From the NCBI GenBank assembly GCA_045599585.1, contig JAZRWH010000171.1, forward strand, positions 1 through 17,661: a stretch of DNA of 17,661 bases. The letters run 5' to 3'. Source of the DNA: RGIG464 sp045599585. GTDB lineage: Bacteria; Myxococcota_A; Bradymonadia; UBA4248. Within the stretch, counting starts at the first letter, position 1; every line of letters starts with the position of its first letter. The position numbers and the translations under genes were made by a program. The notes under the pieces are model-generated. The model was given only the letters and a program-made list of their open reading frames with translations, was not told the DNA's origin and searched no databases. Shown in pieces: positions 1 to 7,418 of the stretch.

Positions 1-2
1 CT

Positions 3-116
3 AAGGTCTCTGACAGCTATATCAAACGTGTCTGTAATGAAATTAATCAGAGACCTCGAAAAGTACTTGGTTGGAAGACACCGGAAATGGTTTACTCAAA
101 TATGCATTTGGATTGA
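3..116 (+). pseudogene. IS30-family transposase, C-terminal end only (cut by window edge)
   Basis: Reading from base 3, 37 codons are open to a TGA at 114-116. The peptide contains NQRPRKVLGWKTPEMVYSN and ends in HLD. The 'N-RPRK-LG-KTP-E-V' block is the well-known C-terminal signature of IS30-family DDE transposases, where it follows the catalytic Glu region. The rest of the gene lies outside the window, so I cannot tell whether the element is intact; the 'pseudogene' label only means a partial copy is visible here. The right inverted repeat should lie shortly after base 116, but I could not define it. The element sits about 230 bases upstream of the tandem lipoprotein genes. Confidence 0.8.
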
Positions 117-349
117 CAATTTTCCGACTTCCCCCTCAAAAGAATCAAATAGAATTTATAATATGAGCGTATAAAGGAAGAAAAGATCGGGTTGGTTATG
201 ACTTAAAAATAGGTTTGATCAGGGGCAAGGAGACTTAAATCGAATTTAAATAGACTAAAAATACAAAAAAAGCACCTAAAGTATTCAAAATAGATTGAAG
301 TATGCTAGAAAGCTAAGAGGAGTTTCGTGTTTATTTCGAGAGGTGAAAA
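117..349. other. AT-rich upstream region of the tandem lipoprotein operon
   Basis: There is no recognisable gene in this stretch. It presumably holds the right end of the IS30 element and the promoter of the gene at 350. A TATAAT hexamer lies at 157-162 but has no convincing -35 box at the right spacing. Near the gene a purine-rich GAGAGGTG (338-345) is a good ribosome-binding site for the ATG at 350. A second purine-rich stretch, AAGAGGAG at about 315-322, precedes a GTG at 327 that opens an 18-codon out-of-frame ORF overlapping the gene start. Confidence 0.4.
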
Positions 350-3300
350 ATGCGCGAAAAATGGGGCCTTTTGGCTAGTTTGATAATCGTAATGGGTTTA
401 GCAGCATGTGAACGAACGTGTGTGGATGAAGGCACATGTGAGTGCGTGACGAGATATGACTGTGGCGAAGGCGCGATATGCCGAAGTGGATCGTGCGTAA
501 AGGTTGAGGAAGAGGTATGGATTATGCCGAGTCGCAAGTTTGGCGAAGCGTGCATAGGAAATAGCGAATGTATCGACGGATATTGTCTTCCGGATGGCCC
601 AGCGAATGGTGGCGTTTGTACGCGTGCCTGTGAAACCGCAGAGGCGTGTGGCGAGGGATATATATGTGTTCCGTGGACGCTCGCCAAGCCGATCAATGCA
701 ACAGAGGATGCACGTGTTTGTGTTAAGGACATTGGCTCGCGTCTATGTCTGTCGTGCACAGTCGATGGGCATTGCAATGCAAGTGGGGATTTATGTGTCA
801 CGATTGGCGAAGCGCAGTTTTGTGCGCAGGACTGTTCGGAGACATCGTGCCCCAAGGGGTATACATGTGAGGATTATGCGCGCGATGGTCGCGTCTATAA
901 GCAGTGTATACCGGCAGGAGGCTCGTGTGGTTGTGGCTATGCGACGGATGGACTTGGGGTAGCCTGTACGCAAGCCAATGAGTACGGTGTATGTAGCGGC
1001 TGGTCGTACTGCAGTGCCTCGAGTGGCAAGTATGAAATGAGCGCATGCGATGCTAAAGTTCCGAGTATAGAGTATTGCAATGGCATAGATGATGACTGTG
1101 ATGGATTAATCGACAGTCTTGATCCGAGTCTTTCGCCAGATGATACGATTGATGCGACGGAGTTTCCGCTTTGCAGAATGGGCGGATGTGTCGGCAAATG
1201 GAGGTGCCGTGCGGATGGTGAGGGCTCGGCCTCGTGGGTGTGTGACGCAGGCGATCCATCTCGAGAAGTGTGTAATGGTCAAGATGACAACTGTGATGGT
1301 CGTATCGATGAACCGTTTAAGGATGAAGAGGATCATTATGTCGATGTAGCGAACTGCGGAGCGTGTGGAGCGGACTGCACGACGATGATTGCACATTTAG
1401 CCAAGAGCTCGGATGGTTCGACAGCTGAAGGTGCTGTGACGTGTGCATGGCGTTCGGAAGAGAATGCTTCACGATGCGTGCCGCTCAAGTGTGAGGATGG
1501 GTATTATCCATACCCGCACGAAGCGCCAGTCACGTGTGTTAAGCTTGAGTCTCCTGCGTGTCAATCCTGTTCGAGTGATGAAGACTGTCGTGTTTACAGC
1601 GATCGGTGTGTGAATTTGCCTGATGACTATGGCAGTTTTTGTCTTCAGAGCTGTGATCCATCATCGCCGTACAAAGGGTGTACAGGGATGCATGGGGTAC
1701 AAGATTGCTGTCCGACGGGGTATACATGTGAGAGCAAAAATGGTGGTAATTTCTGTATGCCTGCAGGCGAGACTTGCACATGTGACGCGTCGAAAGTGGG
1801 GTTAGTAAGAAACTGCATGGCATCGACGGAAACGGATGTTTGTCCGGGTCGTCAGACATGCGAAACGTTAACTTCGGAGACGTATTCTTGGAGTAAATGT
1901 GATGCTGCGACGCTCAATGAGGAAGTATGTGATGGCCAGGATAACGACTGTGACGGAGAAGTAGACGAAGATTTCCGAGATGCACAAGGTCGCTACAACC
2001 ACTCACTTCATTGTGGGGAGTGTTATTCTGACTGTGACAGTCGCTGGAAGGCAGAAGAAATGCATGCGACGGGTGCTTGTTTACTAGACGAGCAAGAAGA
2101 TGCATATGCGTGCAAGTTTACAGGCTGCAAGACAGAAAAACTCATTGTAGGCAAGCGTTGTATTGATGACAGCGGTTGTTCAAAAGGTCAGAAATGTGAT
2201 TATCAGCATTATTTCTGTGTTGCGGAATCAGGCGAATTAGCGCCGACGAGTTGTAAGGCAGACGAGGACTGTAAGAAGCTGAGCAGTTCACACCAGTGTA
2301 TCGAAGGCATATGTCAGGTTGAGGTTTCATTCCACAACTTAAATGGCATTGATGCAGATGGTTGTGAATGTGGTGTAGCAACGATTGCGGGCGATGACAG
2401 TCCGGAGGTATTTTCTACATATCCAGACATTGAGTCGCATTATGCAGATCGGAACTGTGATGGCATTGACGGAACGGAATCTACGTCTCTCTTTGTTAGT
2501 GCGCAGTCAACGAAGTCGGAAGGCACTCGAAAAGCGCCGTACAAAACGATAACAGAAGCGATCAATGCTTATGACGTTAATAAGCATACGGCCATTCTTG
2601 TTGCAGTAGGAACGTATCGCGAGCAGGTAGTTGTCAGATCTGGTGTGAAGCTTTACGGTGGCTATTCATCTGATTTTGGTACGCGTAATATTGTTCAAAA
2701 CACGACGCAAATCGAAGCGCCCTATTCTCATGATATGCAGCATTTTGGCAGTATGGTCATAGCCTCAAGCACGAGACCGACGGTTGTGAATGGGTTTACG
2801 ATTACGGGATATGATGTTTTTGAAACATCAGAACCTGGTAAAACGGGCATGAATTCCTATGCTGTTGTCATAGAAGATGCGACGAAGAACCTTACTTTTG
2901 CGAACAATCAGGTGATTGCGGGTCACGCGGGCGACGGTGGCAGTGGAAAACCTGGCGTCAGCGGCGCAGATGGCGGAAATGGCGTGAATGGTAAAGAAAG
3001 TTTCCAGTGCACGACGTATTCGTGTAACGGCGTTAAATCTGCTGGTGGCGCTGGTGGCACAAACGCGTCCTGTGCAACATCGAATGGTAATACGGGACGT
3101 ACTGCATTTGGTGGGGAGACGAGTGGCAGCAATGCAAGTGGTAAAGACGGCTCGAATGGAGCGAGCAGTCATTACAGTCATAGCTATGGTTATCAATATT
3201 CGTTCTGCAAATATGATTGTGTCGTAGGTGGATATGCCAATGGCGGCAATGGGCAGAACGGAACGGATGGTAGTCATGGAGCCGGTGGCGTAGGCTGTGC

Positions 3301-3982
3301 CAACGTTACGGGCACGATCGTCGACGGCTACTGGACTGCTAGTACGGGCGGGAAAGGTAAATCAGGCACTGCAGCGACAGGTGGCGGTGGCGGTGGCGCT
3401 GGTGGTGGCGCTGTGAATGAGAATTACGGCAGTGGCTGTACGGTAGGTCTTCCTTATGGTGATGTCGGTGGATCCGGCGGTGGCGGCGGCGCAGGCGGCT
3501 GCGGTGGTTCGATGGGGCAACCGGGAGCCGGTGGCGGTGGATCATTTGCGATTTGGATCGTAAAGACGACTTCAGCGCCTCAGATTTATGCCAATGAGAT
3601 CTACCTTGGCGTCGGTGGCGCTGGCGGTATGGGTGGATCAGGCGGCGCAGGCGGACTTGGTGGTAAAGGAGGCGTTGGCGGAACTGCTACGGCAGAAGCC
3701 TGGTGCGGCGGGGATGGCGGCCCTGGTGGCGTCGGCGGCGTTGGCGGATCTGGCGGCGGCGGCGGCGGCGGCTGTGGCGGAAATGCATATGGTATAGCCG
3801 GCATCGGATTCGATGCTTCCGTTGGCACTTATGAACAAAAAAATAGTTTTAAATTCCCTAATGATTCTGAAGCTATGGCCGTTGGTATTGGCGGAGAGGG
3901 TGGTAAATCGCCATCCGGAGACGAGAGTAACGGTAAGCAGGGAAAGAATGGCATTGCCAAAACTGTTTATTCTTTCAACTAA
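350..3982 (+). CDS. Large Cys-rich lipoprotein with MopE-type metal-binding motifs, beta-helix and poly-glycine C-terminus
   Basis: The 1210-residue product starts with a lipoprotein signal peptide; the lipobox LAAC puts the lipidated Cys at residue 20. Residues 24-660 are dense in cysteine and resemble EGF-like or disulfide-rich stalk repeats. They contain three MopE-type motifs: CNGIDDDCDGLID (243-255), CNGQDDNCDGRID (308-320) and CDGQDNDCDGEVD (527-539), plus a degenerate NCDGIDG at 702-708. Acidic DxDxDG-like cores of this kind are thought to bind metal. Residues about 712-860 look like a right-handed beta-helix (GVKLYGGYSSDFGTRN at 765-780 is a familiar signature). From 857 on the chain is mostly GGxGG with scattered Cys, interrupted near 1065-1085 by a hydrophobic strand pair. 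The start is supported by the GAGAGGTG ribosome-binding site. The gene below, 18 bases downstream, is a paralogue. A surface or periplasm-facing structural or adhesive role is inference; no catalytic motif is visible. Confidence 0.85.
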   Translation: MREKWGLLASLIIVMGLAACERTCVDEGTCECVTRYDCGEGAICRSGSCVKVEEEVWIMPSRKFGEACIGNSECIDGYCLPDGPANGGVCTRACETAEACGEGYICVPWTLAKPINATEDARVCVKDIGSRLCLSCTVDGHCNASGDLCVTIGEAQFCAQDCSETSCPKGYTCEDYARDGRVYKQCIPAGGSCGCGYATDGLGVACTQANEYGVCSGWSYCSASSGKYEMSACDAKVPSIEYCNGIDDDCDGLIDSLDPSLSPDDTIDATEFPLCRMGGCVGKWRCRADGEGSASWVCDAGDPSREVCNGQDDNCDGRIDEPFKDEEDHYVDVANCGACGADCTTMIAHLAKSSDGSTAEGAVTCAWRSEENASRCVPLKCEDGYYPYPHEAPVTCVKLESPACQSCSSDEDCRVYSDRCVNLPDDYGSFCLQSCDPSSPYKGCTGMHGVQDCCPTGYTCESKNGGNFCMPAGETCTCDASKVGLVRNCMASTETDVCPGRQTCETLTSETYSWSKCDAATLNEEVCDGQDNDCDGEVDEDFRDAQGRYNHSLHCGECYSDCDSRWKAEEMHATGACLLDEQEDAYACKFTGCKTEKLIVGKRCIDDSGCSKGQKCDYQHYFCVAESGELAPTSCKADEDCKKLSSSHQCIEGICQVEVSFHNLNGIDADGCECGVATIAGDDSPEVFSTYPDIESHYADRNCDGIDGTESTSLFVSAQSTKSEGTRKAPYKTITEAINAYDVNKHTAILVAVGTYREQVVVRSGVKLYGGYSSDFGTRNIVQNTTQIEAPYSHDMQHFGSMVIASSTRPTVVNGFTITGYDVFETSEPGKTGMNSYAVVIEDATKNLTFANNQVIAGHAGDGGSGKPGVSGADGGNGVNGKESFQCTTYSCNGVKSAGGAGGTNASCATSNGNTGRTAFGGETSGSNASGKDGSNGASSHYSHSYGYQYSFCKYDCVVGGYANGGNGQNGTDGSHGAGGVGCANVTGTIVDGYWTASTGGKGKSGTAATGGGGGGAGGGAVNENYGSGCTVGLPYGDVGGSGGGGGAGGCGGSMGQPGAGGGGSFAIWIVKTTSAPQIYANEIYLGVGGAGGMGGSGGAGGLGGKGGVGGTATAEAWCGGDGGPGGVGGVGGSGGGGGGGCGGNAYGIAGIGFDASVGTYEQKNSFKFPNDSEAMAVGIGGEGGKSPSGDESNGKQGKNGIAKTVYSFN

Positions 3983-4000
3983 GGTGAAGCGGAGATCAAT

Positions 4001-7000
4001 ATGAAGAAAAAATACCATCTTCTAACCTTGCTTGCTGCATCTTTGTTGATGCAGGCTTGTGATGTAACGGCCTTAACGAATGGCCCGGATACGGATTACA
4101 ATTTTAAAAAGTTTGGCGAGCGCTGTTCAACCAACGTTGAATGCGAGAGTACCTATTGTTTATCAGACCAACAGGGGGATTTTTGTACGCAGCTGTGTGG
4201 CGATGGCTGTCCTGATGGATGGACATGTGAAGAAATGCCTTCTCCTCATGGTGATGGGTCGTCTGTGCCGCTTTGTGCCAAACCTAAGCACATGCTTTGT
4301 GTAGCTTGTACTTCTCATGAAACTTGCGGGGGGAATGGTGCCAACTTGTGTTTGAGTTATTCAGATGGCGACTTTTGTTCGTTAGACTGTACCTATCAAA
4401 GCTGTCCAGATGGGTATACTTGCAAAACGGTATCTGGTGCAGACGGCAATAATGCGCGTCAATGTATTCCTAATTCTAATTCGTGTGTGTGTTCGGCAGA
4501 GACGGAAGGTCAAACACGCGGTTGTACGATTGAAAATGAGTATGGTACCTGTTCGGGCAATGAAGTTTGTTCAGCGCAAATGTGGCAGTCTTGCGATGCG
4601 AAGGTTCCCGCTCAAGAAATTTGCAATGGCATAGACGATAACTGTGATGGTTTTATTGACGAAAATACGGATGGCGCTGCCTGTAATATCGAAAATGAGT
4701 ATGGCACATGTGTTGGGCAGTCCATTTGTGCTGGTGTCAGTGGTTTGATTTGTGTTGGTCAGACGCCAAGCGAAGAAATATGCAACGGCATTGACGATGA
4801 CTGTGACGGAGAGGTTGACGAGACTTTCAAAGTTTCGGGCTTGTACGCCGAAAAGTCTAACTGTGGCGCATGTGGTCAGGATTGCGACCTGTTGATGCAG
4901 CATGCGACTGCAACAGAATGTCGTATCGTAGATAACATGGCTCAATGTCGAGCGCTCGCTTGTGAGCCGGGATATTTTCCGTATATGGATGGCACGGTAT
5001 GTATGGCTCTGCCAGACAATTTGTGCGCCATGTGTTCGGAAGATTCTGACTGTGTTGGCCCTAACAGCAAGTGTATTGATGTCGGAACAGAGCTCTTTTG
5101 TGGTCGAGACTGTAGTGAAGATTCGGCCTATGGAACATCGTGTCCCAGTGGATTTGTGTGCAAAGAAATAAAAGGCTCAAAGCAATGTTATCCAGTGACC
5201 GACACGTGTGTGTGTAATGCGAACAACGTTGGCAGTGCGCGTTCTTGTCATCATGATACCTGTGTTGGGTTTGAATGGTGTGAGGCGAGCGCCGATTCGT
5301 ATTCGTGGTCTGAATGTAAGATCGAACAGTATAATAAAGAAATTTGTGATGGACTTGACAATGACTGTGACGGACAGATCGACGAAGATATGCGTAATCC
5401 TGTTACAGGCATTTATGATAATATAAAACATTGCGGTTACTGCTTTAATGATTGTACGGAGTATTATAAAGAAGAACTCCATCATACCGTCGGGGCTTGT
5501 ATTGTAACATCGGGTGTTCCTTCCTGCGGTATGGGGGCTTGCTCTACCGAAACTGTAAACAGTATTCATTACGAGTGGGCAAATGCCGATGGAGAGACTG
5601 CTAATGGCTGTGAGTGTCGTAGGATAAAAGGCAATCTTACAAAAGACGATCCAGACATATTATCTGAGTACGGTCCAGGTGATGAGTTTGTCGATGAAAA
5701 CTGCGATGGTATTGACGGTGTCATTGGTGATGCTATTTTCGTATCTCGTTCAGCGGACGCAAATGGTGATGGTAGCTATGAAAAACCGTTCAATACGATT
5801 TCTGCAGCACTCAAGGTGTGGAATAAAGCAGGCAAGAAGTATATTCTTGTAGCCGAAGGTTTATATGATGAAGACCTCATGCTTCCTGAGGGCGTTGTCA
5901 TGCATGGAGGATATAGTGCCTCATTCAAGTCACGAGACTTGGTGCGCCATGCAAGCCATATTCGAGGTGTTGGTGCAGCTTCGACGATCAGAGCCGTAAA
6001 GCTTGATTCATTTTTGGTCGAAGGTTTTGTCATTGAAGGCGTATCGAGAACTGCGAATGAGCCAGGTCGTGCTTCAATCGCCGTGTGGATTCAAAATTGT
6101 GGTGCCGGTGTTCAGCTGCTTTCTAATGCAATTAAAGGTGGAAGTGGCGGCGTTGGGATGGCAGGTGTAGCAGGAAGTGCAGGGTATGGACGTCAGGACG
6201 ATGCGAAGCTCGACGGCGACCCCGGCTTAGATTCCATACGTAAAGAAGGTCCTTGCTCTAACGATGGTCAGGCTGGCGGCAAAGGTGGTCGAAATGATAA
6301 GTGTTCATCTGTGAACGCAACTTCCGGAGGCTCAGTAACCTGCCCAGTTTTTGATATGGATAAAAAACTAGGCAACCAAGCGGCGTACACGACTGCAACA
6401 GCGAATCGCGGTCTAGGCGGATACGACGAATCTTTTGACGCGTATTCTGGAACAGGTTGTTCTCATGCAACGGAGTCTGGTTATCCAACTTCGATCGCAA
6501 CAAATAACGGTGGAGATGGTCTGCGCGGACAGATTGGTGCTGGTGGCGCTGGCGGTGTAGGCTCGAAGGCTGCATATGGTAGCGTTTCAAGTGGAAGCTG
6601 GACGCCGAACAGTGATGCGACGGCTGGTCAAAATGGATCGAATGGTGCTGCAGGCGGCGGCGGCGGCGGCGGCGGCGGCGTAGCCTACTACCACTATAGC
6701 CAAGCAGACTGCTCGCTGTATGAACTTGGTCCAACAGGCGGTGGCGGTGGTGCTGGCGGATGCGGCGGTGTCGGTGGTGGCGGTGGCGGCGGCGGCGGCG
6801 CCAGTTTTGCGCTCATGGTCTCCTCAAATGCTTATTCGACGTCGATTCCAGTCGTTAAGGGCAATGTTCTCTCTCGAGGCGTTGGCGGAAACGGTGGCGT
6901 TGGCGGAACCGGTGGTGTTGGCGGAACTGGTGGTATGGGCGGAGATGGCGGACAGGCAGGTTATTGGCTCACTGTCAAAGGTGGACGCGGCGGCGCTGGC

Positions 7001-7297
7001 GGTCAGGGTGGTCGCGGCGGCGGCGGCGGCGGCGGTGCAGGTGGCCCATCCTTCGATATCTTCGGATATAATATAGATCCCGCTTCACTCGTTTCTCTGA
7101 ATACGTTTACTAGCGCAGATACAATTTCAACAGGCGGTGCAGGCGGTAATGGGGGGATCGGTGATGCAGCAAATAACGGTACTGACGGTATTGCAGGTGC
7201 ATCAGGTCATACGCTCTTTATGAGAAATTGTAATGCTTCTAAATGCAATACAGGTTATACTTGTGATTTAAATAACATTTGTGTTCCAAATTCTTAA
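4001..7297 (+). CDS. Paralogous Cys-rich lipoprotein with MopE-type motifs, beta-helix and poly-glycine segments
   Basis: This 1098-residue protein is collinear with the upstream gene. The lipobox MQAC gives a lipidated Cys at 20 followed by Asp, which in E. coli would favour inner-membrane retention; whether that rule applies here is unknown. Cys-rich repeats run from 42 to about 540, with MopE-type motifs at 208-220 (CNGIDDNCDGFID), 261-273 (CNGIDDDCDGEVD) and 449-461 (CDGLDNDCDGQID), and NCDGIDG at 568-573. A beta-helix region (about 578-712) carries GVVMHGGYSASFKSRD. Gly-rich segments follow to about 1070, again broken by a strand-like block that starts ASFALMVSS. Unlike its partner it ends in a small Cys-rich tail, and it lacks the roughly 65-residue Cys-rich insertion the partner carries near 595-660. 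The start follows a GGAG-type site 18 bases after the previous stop, so the two are very likely one transcript ended by the terminator at 7318-7347. The function is unknown. Confidence 0.85.
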   Translation: MKKKYHLLTLLAASLLMQACDVTALTNGPDTDYNFKKFGERCSTNVECESTYCLSDQQGDFCTQLCGDGCPDGWTCEEMPSPHGDGSSVPLCAKPKHMLCVACTSHETCGGNGANLCLSYSDGDFCSLDCTYQSCPDGYTCKTVSGADGNNARQCIPNSNSCVCSAETEGQTRGCTIENEYGTCSGNEVCSAQMWQSCDAKVPAQEICNGIDDNCDGFIDENTDGAACNIENEYGTCVGQSICAGVSGLICVGQTPSEEICNGIDDDCDGEVDETFKVSGLYAEKSNCGACGQDCDLLMQHATATECRIVDNMAQCRALACEPGYFPYMDGTVCMALPDNLCAMCSEDSDCVGPNSKCIDVGTELFCGRDCSEDSAYGTSCPSGFVCKEIKGSKQCYPVTDTCVCNANNVGSARSCHHDTCVGFEWCEASADSYSWSECKIEQYNKEICDGLDNDCDGQIDEDMRNPVTGIYDNIKHCGYCFNDCTEYYKEELHHTVGACIVTSGVPSCGMGACSTETVNSIHYEWANADGETANGCECRRIKGNLTKDDPDILSEYGPGDEFVDENCDGIDGVIGDAIFVSRSADANGDGSYEKPFNTISAALKVWNKAGKKYILVAEGLYDEDLMLPEGVVMHGGYSASFKSRDLVRHASHIRGVGAASTIRAVKLDSFLVEGFVIEGVSRTANEPGRASIAVWIQNCGAGVQLLSNAIKGGSGGVGMAGVAGSAGYGRQDDAKLDGDPGLDSIRKEGPCSNDGQAGGKGGRNDKCSSVNATSGGSVTCPVFDMDKKLGNQAAYTTATANRGLGGYDESFDAYSGTGCSHATESGYPTSIATNNGGDGLRGQIGAGGAGGVGSKAAYGSVSSGSWTPNSDATAGQNGSNGAAGGGGGGGGGVAYYHYSQADCSLYELGPTGGGGGAGGCGGVGGGGGGGGGASFALMVSSNAYSTSIPVVKGNVLSRGVGGNGGVGGTGGVGGTGGMGGDGGQAGYWLTVKGGRGGAGGQGGRGGGGGGGAGGPSFDIFGYNIDPASLVSLNTFTSADTISTGGAGGNGGIGDAANNGTDGIAGASGHTLFMRNCNASKCNTGYTCDLNNICVPNS
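6653..6680 (+). repeat. In-frame GGC triplet tract (about nine copies)
   Basis: An uninterrupted run of GGC triplets codes for consecutive glycines in the second MopE-type lipoprotein. Shorter pure GGC runs occur in the same gene at 6785-6801 and 7016-7033, and in the upstream paralogue at 3752-3772. Because the unit is three bases, copy-number slippage would change glycine length without breaking the frame. Confidence 0.9.
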
Positions 7298-7317
7298 GCA
7301 AGAATGCTTGAAAAATT

Positions 7318-7347
7318 AAGGCCAGAATAATTATTCTGGCCTTTTTT
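7318..7347 (+). terminator. Intrinsic terminator after the tandem lipoprotein pair
   Basis: The arm AAGGCCAGAATAA pairs perfectly with TTATTCTGGCCTT and is followed directly by a T-run (7342-7347). It lies 20 bases past the stop codon of the second paralogue. The hairpin is fully self-complementary and also has A residues on its left side, so some activity on the other strand is possible. Confidence 0.9.
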
Positions 7348-7418
7348 ATTGAAATCTCAAATTTAATGATTAAATATAAGTAAAAATGAATCGGGGGAAT
7401 GCAAAAGAGGCGTTAGCA

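Noticed and set aside
157..162. Promoter for the first lipoprotein at TATAAT
   Set aside because: There is no -35 box at a workable distance, and the hexamer is nearly 190 bases before the start.
3601..3828. Antisense proline-rich ORF opposite the poly-glycine region
   Set aside because: Reverse reading of GGC/GGT repeats yields proline-rich text without meaning; the sense frame has a signal peptide, domains and a ribosome-binding site.
7386..7418. Earlier ATG for the propeller lipoprotein
   Set aside because: There is no ribosome-binding site before it, and it would place a charged 11-residue extension before the signal peptide.
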